In this document: piece after piece, positions 1 to 14,500 of the stretch | Layout: every line of letters starts with the position of its first letter | How positions within the stretch are numbered: position 1 is the stretch's first letter | NCBI GenBank assembly: GCA_028564675.1 | Contig: JAOVVO010000477.1 | Location: 1 to 64,000 of the forward strand | Length of the DNA stretch: 64,000 nucleotides | Source of the DNA: Onchocerca lupi | Lineage: Eukaryota > Nematoda > Chromadorea > Rhabditida > Onchocercidae | Reading direction: 5' to 3' | Translations under genes and position numbers: made by a program | The notes under the pieces: model-generated | What the model was told of the DNA's origin: nothing | Databases searched by the model: none | Seen by the model: only the letters and a program-made list of their open reading frames with translations

Positions 1-389
1 TATATATATATATAACAAAAAAAATTTGTTTTCAAATCAGCTTATTTAATATAGGTCTCCTTAGGCGATAACATGATAATACATTTCAGTAGATACATGT
101 TATTCTCAATCTGGAATATTATTTGTGATTAAGTATTTAATTGAAGTTATTGCCAATTTTGTGGAATCGAGCTACATGGATTAAATGGAAATTAAGAAGA
201 AATTTGAAGCCTGCCAATTTTAGCCTTCCTCAATAACGCGACATTTTTTAAGATGGAGAAGTTGACCGAATCCACAATAATTCGTCTTTTACTTGCAGTG
301 TTGACAATCACAGACAATGGGTAAACTGCTGATTTTGCTCAATTAATGGAAACGAATTTTTTATCAGAATTAAGCTAGTCGAAACAGTA

Positions 390-623
390 CTAAGTCATAT
401 TCATGGAACGGATAATTCTATATTCTGAGTATTGTCTGGAAAGAAAAAATTTAGTGATGCAACACTCGTTTAAAATGAATTCACTTAAATATGTTACTTT
501 CATACAATCAGGTTTTAGATCCTCATTTCTAGTCAAAAACTCAATTCCACTTATTTGTATTTCTCTTCCGTGTTTTATGGTTTTCTCTACTAAAAATCTT
601 TTTGTACATACCGCTACGGACAT
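390..623 (-). pseudogene. Conserved peptide segment in left arm of inverted repeat
   Basis: A 77-codon open frame on the minus strand. Its second half matches, residue by residue with substitutions, the plus-strand translation of the right arm at about 2265-2455. Shared cores are EREIQI/GREIQI, FILNECCIT and RQYSEYRIIRS, ending NMT then stop in both. This suggests both arms derive from a coding ancestor transcribed outward from the loop. I do not recognise the family. The right arm has a stop and an AT-repeat insertion in the same frame, so at least that copy is broken. It could be an exon of a small gene, a fragment of a mobile-element ORF, or chance. Confidence 0.35.
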
Positions 624-2264
624 TAAAACTATTCGACTCTGTGAAATCTTGAATATAGCATATGAAGAAATTTTGCTATTTTTAGCAAAGTTATAGTTGG
701 GAACTTATTTTTTCTTAACGAGAAATGAAGACTTATGAAGAAAAAAAGGTTGAAAATATAATCTTAAAATATTTAGAGATAAAAGGAATGCACGGACTTC
801 AATTCAATTCTAAGGGAACGAATGGACAGTTGAAAGTAAAGTTTTTATTAAAAAGATATATTTTGCAGTATATGAAGAAAAATCGGTATTATTCCAGTCT
901 AAAAACCAACTAAAGAATAAAAAATAATCGATGAGTTCTGTAATGTGGTTTTGAGATGTCAGCACTAGAACTATTTGTGGACACTTACTTATTTTTTAAT
1001 CAATTTTATTCAGTCGTACAGCACTTTTCATGTCTTTCTTGATTTTTTAATTAACAGCTACTAGTGCCCAGCTTTGACTAAAAACAATTTTGAATACAAA
1101 TGCTGTACAAACTTCTTTAGTTAGTTTTTAAACCTCACTTGCTTTAACAAAATTCAAGCTGATTATGTCTGAGAAAGTGACTAAAATTATGATTCAGAAA
1201 TAGACTTCAATAAACTTTTCCCGTACGCACTCATCAACAAGAAAGGGTTGAGAAAGTTTTTTATAAAACGATAAATTCAAATTCTTCTATTCAAGTTCTT
1301 TTTTTTGCAACCTTTGAGCGCAATGATCCATCTTAAGTCAATAACAGATGGTGGCATGTGGCGGTGGCATAGGGGTTTGGATCGGAATAAAATGTCATTG
1401 AAGTAATGATAATTGCAACAGCATAAAGATTTTTGCAATTACGCATTTATGTCTACTCGAATAGCAACTATATTTGATATCTTTTTCCGAAATTAAAAAA
1501 TAATTAAATTGATAAATTAAGTCTCGCTTTAAAGTTCAGTCTTGTTATCTTCATTTAGTTTGGAGAAATATTTTCTAAAATTAATTTTAAAAAGAAAGGG
1601 TCGCATAGTGGCTTGTTCTATTAAATAAGATTTTTATTAAAGCAAGTGATGTTAAAAAACTGACTAAAGAAGTTTGTACAGCGATTGTATTTTAAACTTT
1701 TTTTAGTCAAAGCAAAACGCTAGCAACTGTTGATTGGAAAACAAAAAAAGGCATAAAAATATTGGCAGGACTGAATGAAATTAATTTAAAAATAAGTAAC
1801 TGCCAACAAATGGTTCTTGTGCTGATACCTCGAAACTGTATTATGGAAGCAAATGTGACTCATCGATTATTTTTATACTTCAGTCGGTTTTTAGGCTAGA
1901 TTAATATCAACTTTCCTTCGTATACTGTAAAATAAAACTTTCCCACAAAAATTTTACTTTCAGCTGTCCATTGTTTTCTCAGAATTGAATTGAAGTCCGT
2001 GCATTCCTTTGTTTCTCAACAATTTAAGATTATTTCTTTTTTTTAATATAATTAAACCCTTATTTAATACTTATTATGAAAGTAAATAATTTCTTGTCTT
2101 CTGGCACATTCATAAAAATAGAGTAACTATAACTTTGTCAAAAACGGCAAAACTTCTCCAATATACTGTATTCCACATTTTACAGAATGGAAAAGTTTTT
2201 ACGTCCGTAGTAGTGGTATATATAACGATTTTAAGTAGAGAAAGCAATAATTAGTGAAAGAGAA

Positions 2265-2457
2265 ATACAAATAAATGGAACTGAGTTTTTGATCAGAAAA
2301 ATGAAGGATGTAAAAGTTGACTCTATGAAAGAAACATATTTAAAGGAATTTATTTTAAACGAGTGTTGCATCACACATCATCTTTTATATATATATATAT
2401 ATTTTTTACCAGACAATACTCGGAATATAGAATTATCCGTTCCACGAATATGACTTA
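2265..2457 (+). pseudogene. Broken counterpart peptide in right arm of inverted repeat
   Basis: The plus-strand frame contains EREIQINGTEFLIRK, then KETYLKEFILNECCIT, then an (AT)n-expanded stretch, then TRQYSEYRIIRSTNMT and a stop. It is parallel to the minus-strand frame at 390-623. A TAG just upstream and the AT-repeat insertion argue against function. No family was recognised. Confidence 0.35.
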
Positions 2458-2659
2458 GTACTGTTTCGACCAGCTTAATTCTGATAAAAAATTCGTTTCC
2501 ATTAATTGAGCAAAATCAGCAGTTTACCCATTGTCTGTGATTGTCAACACTGCAAGTAAAAGACGAATTATTGTGGATTCGGTCATCTTCTCCATCTTAA
2601 AAAATGTCGCGTTATTGAGAAAGTCCTCCAACTTCCATTTAATCCAGGTAATGCAATTC

Positions 2660-5270
2660 CTCAAAATTGATAACAGTTTCAGTTAGAAATACTCATCATG
2701 AATAAAATTCCAGATGGAGAATAACAGGTACGGAATGAAAAATTGAAATTAATGTTGAGAAATAATAGAAGTTAGTAAATTCATGAAATTACTAGAACAT
2801 TTCTTCTTCCAGCAGCTTTCACATCTCAAAATCATATCGAAGAATACGATATGCTGCATCAGTGCTGGCAAAACGAAAACAGCATATTTGTATTTAAATA
2901 TGGTAAATGAAAGAAAGGAATTCAATTTGCTTTAAGAATAATCTTATATTCTCAGATAGGTCTTGAGAGGAAAATTTGTCGATTACTTCAGGAATTTATC
3001 TTCACAAGTAATATTCAAATATATTTTATACTGAGAGCTTCATTCTTTTTGCTTAATGAAAACGTTTTCAAAATACTTCTTCAGTCAGCAGATAATTTGA
3101 CTTCATTGTAGCCATAAAAATAATGGTGCCGTTTATCGCTGTCAAGTTTCAAGTTTCAAAAGAAAAATGTTTTTCTGACCAATTCTGATAATTTGAGCTG
3201 TGCAATTTAATGTATTAGTTTTAGCAAGTGACTTTTTAGGTCTTATCATTGTCAAGAAAGAAAAAAAAACTCATTTCATTGAAACTTATAAATTATAAAA
3301 TGAGAGTTAATACAAGTGAAGTCTTACTAATCTTATCGAGTGATAATCGACATGATCGAAATTCACGTTATAAATAAATCAAATCGATATGTAAAATTTT
3401 CATTTTATGATCGAGAAAATCCGTTTTTAATTTTTTGCTTTAGTTATTTTATTTAATTTATATAAATATTTCCTTGAACTACAAGACATGCAAATCCGAT
3501 GAGTTTTCTGGATTTGGAAAAATTTAATTAGATTGCTAAACAAATGTGGTTTTTTCAATAAATTTAAGAAGAACTATAGATGTAATTTTGCGCAAAATGT
3601 AGTTGGATATCCACAACTTCGTTAAATATTTACCAGGATATTTCATTATTCCTGTCTATTCTGCCTGAAAAATTTCTGCTCGACTGATTGATGTCATCAA
3701 TTTTTTATCGGAACTTATGCAAATTGCACGACACTTTCAGATAAAGGAAGGAAAGTGAAAGAATGGAACAGAAGAGCGTTTCTTTAGAATGTATTTCGTA
3801 GTGTCCATTAAATTTCATTGACTGAAGATGTGATTATGACAAGAGGAATTCGTTTGTTGAAAGTGAAAATGAGTGAAAATGGATCTGTCATTAGATAAAA
3901 TAACGGTGACAATAGCTGTAATCAATTGCATTTCGTCGTCAAAAACTTAATATGCAGAAGCTTAGGAGCGAATAAAAATGACATTGATTCTATGAATTTT
4001 AATTATAATCTTTTCTTCCTTCATTTCATAATTCTTTCTTTTTTTTGTTCTGTCGACTTTCATCTTTCTCTTTTTGCTAAATTGAATTTTTTCATTCTTT
4101 TAGAGCAACACAGAATACACAAAACAAAGTTAAGTGGAAGAATACATTGATGCAGCCCATGAAGTTCCAAAAATAGACGTACAAAGAGATACTGAATAAT
4201 GAAATTCAAGTGAATTTTCAAAGAGATAAGTTACTGGATATAATGAGAGCATAATTGTTGATCAGAGGAGTTTGTGAAATTTTTTGAGTATCTTGAGGAA
4301 CACTGCTTTTTGTTGGAGCCAAGATATGTCACGATATTTCTTTTTCGACTGATTCAGTAACAGCTTGCTTATATTAATTGCATAAATCAATTTCAGTTTA
4401 TGGACTATTCTATACTTTTGCTGATTAATCGTTAAAAATGCATTCTTCAAAACATTTCACTGCAGTGTTTCTGCATTTTGCAGGCAATCTAAATCATGCA
4501 TCTTAAATATATGTCAAACAGATGGTTGCAAGAAGAACATGATTATGCAGAAAGAGCTGCAGATTAACCCCATGGTGCGGCACCATAATTGTCAAGTGTA
4601 CTTATTATTGCTGCGATTGACCTCTTCCAGCATCGTCATCGAACCGCAATAATGAGCGATTTTACTAGATAATAAATAGATATGCGCGCATTCCCTTGGG
4701 AAAGTCCAATTGGTTTGTTTTATTTTATTTTTTTCTAATAATTAAAAATACTAATATTTAAAAGGCAAATTTTTAATACAAATTTGAAATGTAGACTAAT
4801 CAGATCTTTTTCTTAAATATTTCAGTTATACTAATGGCATTTCCATTGTTACATTTAATTCATTTCATTGATTAATCGGTATTTTTTGTGAAAATAATGC
4901 CTATAATTTCTGCGTTTATATCTATTGTCGAAATCAACGAAATATGACGATACCGATGTTATTGAAATGCGAAGTACAAATTTTTGAAATGAAAAAAAAA
5001 AAAAAAAATAATGAGAGGAAAAGAAAAGAAGAATATTGTATTAAAATTTCAAAACAAAAAAAAAGATCTTTTGAGTTCTTTTCACTTATTCAGCTCATTG
5101 ACAAGCTAAGATTCATTTGTTTATTGCGAGTGAATGATTGTTTTCCCAGCTTGTTTGAAACTTCTCACTTCTGGCTTTGTCAAAACATTGTGAAATGGAT
5201 GTTATTCTTGCAACTGCAATGAGCTGTCCAAGTTGGATTTAATGGCAAGAAGAGCGGAAGGATAGATTTA
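2660..5270. other. Gene-free AT-rich stretch
   Basis: No convincing coding region. It contains scattered homopolymers (poly-A at about 4989-5008) and a short near-palindrome at 4572-4587 (ATGGTG, three bases, CACCAT). The open frames here are short and lysine- or phenylalanine-biased, as expected from A/T tracts. Confidence 0.6.
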
Positions 5271-5279
5271 TTTCATGGT

Positions 5280-5513
5280 TTGTATCAAAATTTTGAAACG
5301 AAAGGAAGAAGAAGACGACGGTCCCTCAGCCAGCTCCGGAACTTCCATCAATCACACAGCAATTCTTCATCAGATGATCGTTTCCCTTCTCCGGCACGCT
5401 TTCATATTTATGAGCACATTAAGCATCGTTTCATCAAATGGATGGCTATCATTTACTGGAAAAGCATCAATATTTATATATATTTATTTGAAGTATTCTA
5501 TTTTGCAGTATAA
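5280..5513 (+). other. Exon-like, GC-elevated open frame (unrecognised)
   Basis: About 5300-5460 is clearly richer in G+C than its surroundings. One frame reads a basic run (five Arg), then a Ser/His/Asn-rich stretch (SLSQLRNFHQSHSNSSSDD) and then FHIYEHIKHRFIKWMAIIYW. The overlapping frame begun at 5275 is less protein-like. I see no good acceptor before it and no GT donor in a sensible place, so it may be a decayed exon or chance. No family was recognised. Confidence 0.2.
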
Positions 5514-5539
5514 CCGAAAAATCATTAATTATTAATTTT

Positions 5540-8500
5540 ACTAAAAAATCTTCGATAATCGTGAAGCATTAAAGTAGTTTGATTATATAAATATTAAATA
5601 AGTAATCATTAAAATACCTGTTTTGTTTTTAGAATTCGAAGCATTTAATGAACAGACAAAAAAGTTAACGATAAAAAGTTTGGAAGTTTTAAAGGGAAAA
5701 TTAAATGTTTCAAAATTTGACAAAAATCTTAAAATTTTAAATAGAACTAAATAAGACAATATTTTGATCTCGTCGATTTTTCTTTTATGGTTCTTTTTTT
5801 TTTTTTTAGAAAGATTTATTTTTATTCCGAAAAAATTTCAAACTTACCGCTTACTACTAGGATCATATATAAGAGTGTGGAAAATATGCAAAAGCTTCTG
5901 CAAAACATTATTTTCGAGCCATTATTTTGCAAAAGTTAAATACACACAAACCAAAAATAATAAAATACTCTTCTTTTTCTAGACTTTTCAAATTCTGTTT
6001 CAAATTTCAAAATTATTGAATGCTTCTGTTCTTGATATTTTATAAAAATTGCAAACAAATTTCGAACATATTTTCATTCTGATGTTGTCATGATTTCAGT
6101 ACGCAGCAGGTTTTTTTTGAAGTTTAACAATCTTAAAAGTACATGAAATTTCAAAATGAAGCAGTGCCGTTGGCTGCTATACAAGAAAAACGGATTGTTC
6201 TTCACTTGAAATTTGCATAGTTCCTTCATCACTATGGAAATATATGAATTCATGCAGCGTTAAAGTAATTTCATCATTCTCTAACTTCATTAATCTTAAC
6301 GACTTATCAGAGATTAATGATCATATTCGATCATTAATATTATGTTGATCAGGTCTTTTCTTGATATTTCAAGTGGAAAATTCGAAGCCAATAATATTAT
6401 TTGCGTAAATTTATTCATATATTCTGGATGAATAAAATTTTGCAATGATCAATGATCACTACTATCAGAATCGAATTATTTTTGAGAGAAAGAATACTTT
6501 ATCCATTAAAACAAATCAAATTATTTTTTCACCAAAGGTGTTTACTCACGCATCATTCACTGCAATACTGATGTTTAATTATCTCGTTAAATTACTTGCC
6601 ATGAACTCAAAGCAATATACACAAATACAATTTTGTGACCAAATGAATAGACGGAACTTGAAAACTTCAAAATTCCCACTTCACCATATAAGGCAGGTGA
6701 TAAATTCAACATATTTCCATTTCTGAACAATAATTTTGAAGTCCGAAGTCATATTTGTATCCGGAAGTCAGTTTAAGTTTCTAGAATAAATGGTTTAGAC
6801 TTGAATAATTAATGAATATTTTAGATTGTTTATCAGCATTCTGCCAATCATAAACAATTATATTCGTTTTTACATCTTTCGTGAAACATTCAGCAAATAA
6901 AACTACTCGTTGATAACTTCTTTAATATATCGAAAGCACAAATAATCTTGATCATTTGATATGAATATACGATGGATAAGAATATAAAAGAGATCTCATC
7001 AATGGAAAAAAATATCCGCACTCAATGATTTCTTTCCTCACTTTTCGATATTTTTTTTTTTCTTTCAAAATAACAATAGCTTTCTCGATTTGAAAGTGTG
7101 AAAATTGAATATCAAACAGTCTATCTCTGAAAAATAAATGTTAAATTAGCAGATCGATGAGAAACTTCCTGTTGATTATATTTAGAAATAAAAGTTAAAT
7201 ATTAATAAAAATTTCTTGAAGACTTCTTGAAGTTTTTCTATCATAAAGTAATGTAGATTAAAAATTTGATACTTTGAAATGGAACTGATACCGCATTAAC
7301 AGAAAGAAGGGAAATATCTCTTGCAACGGACTGGTAAATAATTGAGTTATGTAAATTGAATTGCAAAATTAAATTAATTTGCTGATTTAAAAAAATTGGA
7401 GATAAGCACAATTTTTCAAGAATAAAATTTATTTAAAGAATCCATGATCTATTGAAAATTGATAAAAAATGGAGAAAAAAAGAATTAAATCGTATATCTG
7501 CGTATTTGAAGTAATTTGAAAACAATAGAAGTTGCTGAGTATTTTCAGTTGAGTACTTTTTTTTCTTTTTTTGAAGCTGAGTATTTTCAGTGACAAAGAT
7601 AAACAAACGTTTTAACTGTTATTATTTACACTTGATTACTTAATCATCTACAAAACAGAAGCAAATAAAGGCTATCAGGAACTTTTAATTATATCAGTTT
7701 GGAGTTGTTACTAAAGATGGATGCTTTACATCAATTACAAATAAAATTTTTGGGTTTTTTGTATTTCAATGATGTCACAAGACCCATAAATTTAAGTCAT
7801 TTAAAGACACAAATTTCAAATTACATACTAACCTTATTGGAGCTCAATTTTTCAGTTTTTTAAAATTCGACAAATTTATAAATTCTGCACAATGAAATGT
7901 TCATTATTGTAAAAACCAATATATTTAAACTTTTTCTCAATATAATATTTAAGTATTTTCAATCGTGCAACACGTGACAACGTGAAAATAGAAAAAGATT
8001 TTTTTGCAAATAAAATTACGGAAGAAAATTTGGTTTTATAGATGACACATTCCCTTAAAAAACGAACGATGTGATGGACATCACGCCGAGATAATTGATC
8101 TTTAGGGTGCTTTTTATCTTTCTTATGGATGAAAATGTCTTCTTCTCTTTTTCTTCCTTTCTTTCTTTTTTTTTCTCTCTCTCTATCTCTTCTTTCTCCA
8201 GATTTTAAATGATCGGTAAAATATGAATGAAAACTTTACGATATACTTTTATATTTGTATCTTTTTTAATTTAATGAATTCTTGACGGATCATTTGACAA
8301 TTTAAACAAATTTTAACAATTCAAACGTCTGTACTTCAAAACACACAGCTATTTAAATAGATGATTTAAATAATTTGGATGTTTATTTTTCAATCCGATC
8401 CCATTAGTGATCAAAATAATGAAATCCTTCATAACTGCTAGTTTTTAATCTGTTCATTTCATTTCCAAAAACTGCTTCCGTAGGGAAACTTTCTTAGAAA

Positions 8501-11500
8501 CTTTTTTTTTCATCAATAATTGCGAATACACATTCATCACTTGTTTTTCACTACAATGTAAACAAACTGTGTTGCATATGTTAATATTGCACTGGAATAT
8601 GACGTCAAAGTAATTAAACAAATTCAAATTAATTTTACTTTATAACTAACTATTAGCTCTTTTTAGGCTAAATAGGTAATTTGTTTATTTCTCGTCGTTT
8701 TTATTTCAAATCAGATCAATTACATCATCATTTTCTTACTTACAACCCGAAACATCATTAATTGCTTCCTCCCTTGGAAGCAATAAGTCTTTTGCCGTCA
8801 GCATTTCTCTAATTTAATTTCTCTACAAATGTATATAGCAGCTTCCCATTAAAAATTTTTTGCATATTTCGTGGAAGTTTTTTGGAATTCCAGAAACATT
8901 TCGAATCCGCAACAAATTCTGCTACACTCACCAGAATGCAATAACACGATAGAATTGAAATGGATCAATTGCTCTGAGACAAAGAGATTTGAGCAAAATC
9001 AGAGAAGCAAAATGATAAAATTATTTCCCTTTTTCTTCTTGCCATCTCATCAATCAAATAAAATGCAAAACATTAAGAGATACCCGCTTGTCTATTTCAT
9101 CATCTTCGACTTAACAACTCAAATCATATCATCAATGTACTGTTTCAAGTTCTAAAATTCAGCCGTTTAATTAATTCAGCTGTTTAATTTATTTATCTCA
9201 ACTCTATCTCATGATTCTTCCATGGAAACAAAGATTTAGATTTAGAAAACACGAATTCTACTAAACTTTAAGTTTCGGATTAACTTGAATAATTTAGTGC
9301 TAAAAATATTTCCTACAAACAAAAGCTGCCGGATAAACCATTTAGTGCATTACTGACATCCTTCATTAATTAATTAATAAGTGTAATTTCTATTTGAAGA
9401 TAGCAACAGTTATTCTAATTTCTACTAAGAACCAGTTGAAAATGTTGCATATTATTTCGAGAATTATAACAGCGGAATTCGAATCATCAAAACTTGAAAC
9501 AAATTTGCGTACTTGAACAAATTGCATGCTCTTTGCTAGAATCTAGTTTCTAACTATAGGTTTCTAACAACATGTTGCGGAAAAAGGATTAGAAATTAAG
9601 AATGATTTTGAATAAAATTAGCGAATATTTCTAAGGAATTTACAATATAATCAGTATCTAGACTCAAAAAAAAAAAGAAACTTAAACATAAAAAAATGGT
9701 AGATATCATCTTATCTAGGAAAAAAAGCCAAGATAAGGAATATAGCCATATAATTAGTCATTAGTTGATTAATTCAATTAGTTAAAAGTTTGGCGATAAA
9801 TTTTAATGATTTAATATTTTTTATCGACTGACGGAAATGCATTATTTCAAAGCAAACGGAAATTTTGTTTCATCTCTAAATTTCTCATTTAAGTCGCTTT
9901 GAATTACAGCGTCTAATTTGTTGGTAATTCACTGTGCAAATGTCTTCATTTTCTGTCTTTCAGTGTGTTAGAGTCATTATTCTTTATTATTTATCAGATA
10001 TCACTGAAGTGATTTTTTTGGGTTTCAAATCATTCAAACTCTTAATCTGCGAAATCGTACCTGTTGATACTCTCAGGGAACGCAGTCGGCATTTAGATGA
10101 TTTACTGAAGAATAAAGTGTGTCGTAAAAATGGCAGATGTCCGTTTGACGATCGAAATCTATTTGCAGCATTTTAACGATGCCAAGAAACGAACTGCTTT
10201 GCATAGCACAAATCTTTATTCTGTAACTTTTAGTGCTTAATCTACCTCTTTGGCCTGAATTATGCAGAGATAATTGAGGATATCTGTTTTTGTGTACTTT
10301 TTATCCCTCAGCTTGATTCCTGCGAGTTGTTGCATCTCCTTATTCTATGAAATTTGACGTTGAAGAAAAAAGTCAAAATACAAGGACAAAAGAGAAATAT
10401 AAACAAGAAACAGAATAGAAATCATTAATTAAGTCGTAATTTAATATGCTCATTGGTTTTTTTAAAATGATGTGATGGCATAATTCATGTTTTTAAATGA
10501 ATTGCTCCACATTTCCGTTGCATTTCAGCATTTAACAACGAAGCTGAAAATTAAATTATGTTTCGTAATTGATTACGCCAACACTGAGGCATTAGCAGAG
10601 AAGATGGATGAAGAAAATTACTGAATTCACTTCTTTTAGGATTTGATTTCAGTTTAAAATCTTAGTTAAAAGACTTCACAATTTCAGTCCAAAATATTTG
10701 GAGATGAAAAGAAATCAAAATTAATTATTATCTCTTTTTTTTACCAATTTTTGCATTACCTCATTTCCTGTTTTTTTCTGTGCGCCATTAATTAATATCT
10801 TCCTGCATTTACCATATTAATTAATATCTTTTTGCCTAATTGAGCAATCATTTTTCAGTCCTTAGATCCAGATTGAGGATCTGAGAAGGACAGATTCACT
10901 TCGTCTGGCGTGATTCACTGATTGTATCAGGAAGAAAAAATGTGTAAATTTTTTAAGAAATTTGAAATGCTGCAGCATTTTGCATTTTTCAATGGAAATA
11001 TGCATGAATTCCTGCTTAATGATTCACTGATTAATTAAGGAAAAATGAGAAGTGAGGAGATTAATGCTTTAAATTTTTCTGCTGATAAATAAAGTTATCA
11101 TTCTGATCATTTGTTGCAGTAATTTTCTTCTAAAGTGATTTATTTAAGTTTTTTGAAATCAAATTAGTTTTAGTTAAATAAGTTATTAAAGAAATATAGT
11201 CGGGAAATAATCCATTTTCGTCATGTATTATTTCAATTTAAGACATTGTTCGATGTAACCAATTCATCAAGCTATATCAAGGATTAGATTGCCATACATC
11301 CTAGTCTTCTGCTGCTGCCGAAATGATCGGTTAATCGCCTCATGCATTCGCTTAATTCTATTTCTCGATTTGTTGACACCATCATGAGTCACTAGGAGAA
11401 CTGTCAGTGCTACTCGAGTAAAGCACTTGAACTAAATTGAATTTCTCGATTTGTGAAAAAATCTCACAAAATGAGAGATGAGAATTATATTAATGAAATC

Positions 11501-14500
11501 GCATCATCCTTTCTACATAATTTATGCTGATGAATGAGAAGAATTAAAATTAAAAAATATAAAAATCATTTGGAGACCGCTTTTGAATTGAATTTCATTT
11601 GATCATTCAAATAAAATGTTCATTTTATGATTATTTAATTTTAAAGAAATTCCTTGTTTGAGAATAATTAAGAATAAATAACCATAAAATTAGCATTAAA
11701 AACTTTCCGAAATATGTACAAGATCATTTGGTGTGAAGAAAATTTGATTTTTTGATTTGTGAAATTCAGAAGGAAGAAACAAGGCGTTATGTAGTGATCA
11801 TCCATCTTCCGTATTTATTAGAAACAAAAATTCTTGGCCTTAAATCATCTGCTCTTCTTAAATCAATCTTAGATATTTTATCATTTCGCGACTAGAAAAC
11901 GACTGCTTCTATCGCATATATTTTGGATTTCTAAGCAATAACAGAGCCTGTCAGTAGGCATGGAGAGAGTATCTTTCACTTGGAGTGAATCATTGCTAAC
12001 CTAATCAGAAACTTAAGTACAGAAAGATCAAAGATTGCTGAGTTCGATTCAACATCAGAAATCAGATGGTATCCGACGGCCAGCAATCTGATGTCAAGGC
12101 CATTAAAACAGAATGCGCGTTGACTTCTCTATCCCACCTTAGCAATAAATCAAACATCAGCAAGAGGATTACCTGTGATTATTAATTGACCCAAGAACAC
12201 CAGATCTACATCTACATCTACACCTATACAGACACACCTAGAGATGTATGTGTGCCGCACTTATTTCCATGTCGCATTTTGTTTTCATATTTTCTCTAAT
12301 AATCTTTTGCTTAGTTTTTGATAATGAGTTGTCTGCACCCTCTAATGATTCATATCACATTTACCGTACTCTTCTCCTTACTAAATTTGTGTACTCTGAA
12401 TCGATTGACATTCCGAAGCTATTCCGCGTTGGATTCAATATTGTTACTACTTAATTTAATTATTACAAAATATCGTTGTGCATATTTCAAAAGTCCCTGA
12501 AATTTCTGCAGTTCTGAATTTCATCGATTGCTAATCATTTAATTATCGTAAAAGTTAAACTTCGAATTCGTATCTGCTAGTAAATTATCGCTGCATTGTT
12601 TGTCCAGCTTAAAAAATTGTTTTTTTCTATAGAAAGAGTATGCAATTTCATTATGTTCCTTTCACTAACAAATCTGATAAAGCAGTCGTCGAATGATTTT
12701 CCATTAATTATATATATGTGCTTTTTTTTTTTCATCCAATTCATCGTCCTATCTGAAATGCATCATTCCAGTTGGGATTCATCATATCTAAAACATTAAT
12801 CCTAGCTGTGTTAAAATCATCAAATTAAAATAATAGAAGATGTAGATTTCAAAATTTCCAATTTTCTGAATCTGTGAAGAAGTGAATAGGTTTTTGGATT
12901 TATGAAGGTAGAGAAGGACTGCATCATTGCTAGCTTCTTTGCCGGAACTTTTATACCATATCGAGACCGTCAAATATTTTGCATTGATAAAAATTCATTG
13001 ATAAAAATGAAGAGAGTAGTGTCGTTTCGTACAACATCGTCCGACTGAAGGTGACTGGATCGTTGGAAGACGAAATTCAAAAAAGAGAATCATGAAGAAG
13101 GAGAAGATAATATAGCAATAAATTACTTTTATTTGATTAAGAAGGTATGGACGATAAGAACAACTCAGCTTATGAACAAAAAGTCTTCATAATTTATTTA
13201 ATATATTCATGATACTGATAAATAGAATAACAAGGCCATCAAGAATTGACTTTTTTCCGAATGTTCGATATTTTCTACTAAAATTTATTTTTAATCTAAT
13301 TTTACTAATAGAATCAGAAAAAAGATGCAGATTTTTCCACTTTCAGCTTCGACTTTTATCATGCTGAAATAACCGTCTAATTTTAGAAACATTTTCAGCT
13401 TTCTGAAAGTTTCAATTTTCTGACTTTCACTATTTCTTCTAATAGATGAAACAGGAAATATTGGTTTATATTTAAAACTTGTTATTGATTTTTACTTATT
13501 TTCTTATTTTCCCCCATTTTCCTCGATAATTCATTTTTGAACGCTGAAAATTAAAATTATCTATTTTGTTCTCACAAGACAATATTTATTTCAATTACTT
13601 TGAATTCAGTATTTGATCGATTCAAAAAATTTTATTTATATTACAATTAATAATTTTGCGAAGTTGAGAGGAGGAAAAATCTGATGATTTTCAGAAAGAA
13701 TTCTTTTTAATTAAGAAATTTCATTTGAAATTGATTTCTGGAAGGAATATTGTGGGAACAATTTTTCGATGTGATAATTAACAATGAATCTTATTAGTTT
13801 TAGTTTTATTAGTAAAGTAGTAAAAAATAGAGTTATGTTATATAAAATATTGATTCTCCTCTGTTAGCTCAAAAAATATAATATATTGAAATGAATCTCA
13901 TTACCAATATCATTTGAATTTGCAAAGCAAGACAATTTCATCTCTAGGCAGCAGAAATAAAAGCTTTGAAGTGTCACCATCTGCGATACACACACTCGTG
14001 CTATTCTTTTGCTATATATGTTTGTATCAGATTGCGAATGCAACCATCACAAAGTTTCAAATGAAGTATTTAATGTGAAACTCTCATTATCGTATCTTTG
14101 TCGTCCACTGATGAATCTCACTTTTTCCTTTTTGAAGACTTGGTCAAGATATAGAAATAATTACTCAAACAGCCTCACAAACAGACTTCTAAATCTTAGA
14201 ACCGGAAATTTTCAATTTCATGCGGCACATTTATGTTGCGAATAAAAGAAATTCTTGAATTGTAAAAAGAAAAGAAAAAGCCATATAAATGTAAAATCGT
14301 TATAGAAATCAGATGTGAGATAAATCATTGTTTTGAGAAATTTGAATAAAAAGTTAATTGAAGTCAAATAATCACAAGACCGCAAAATTATGCGTCATGC
14401 TTTTATTTTTATTGCTCATTTTGCATAATGATATTTGAATTATGAAGAATTCTTTACTTTAAATTTAGTATTATTTCCAGTAATTATTGCGCTATAACCA

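Larger units (their letters stand above)
168..2655. repeat. Long imperfect inverted repeat (arms about 168-1155 and 1637-2655)
   Basis: The plus strand from about 170 to 1155 reappears as its reverse complement from about 2655 back to 1637, with many substitutions and small indels, including an extra (TA)n tract at 2386-2402. Shared blocks include the ACGCGACATTTTTTA region (235-250 against 2600-2615), the GGAATGCACGGACTTCAATT block (785-804 against about 1990-2010) and GTACAAACTTCTTTAGT (1106-1122 against 1663-1680). The unmatched centre is about 1156-1636. It could be a diverged inverted gene duplication or a foldback-type element. I saw no terminal target-site duplication. Confidence 0.8.

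Noticed and set aside
403..696. 97-codon plus-strand frame in the left arm of the inverted repeat
   Set aside because: The peptide shared between arms is in the opposite strand.
12030..12100. tRNA-like TTCGATTC box
   Set aside because: No matching A box, acceptor stem or anticodon stem could be folded around it.
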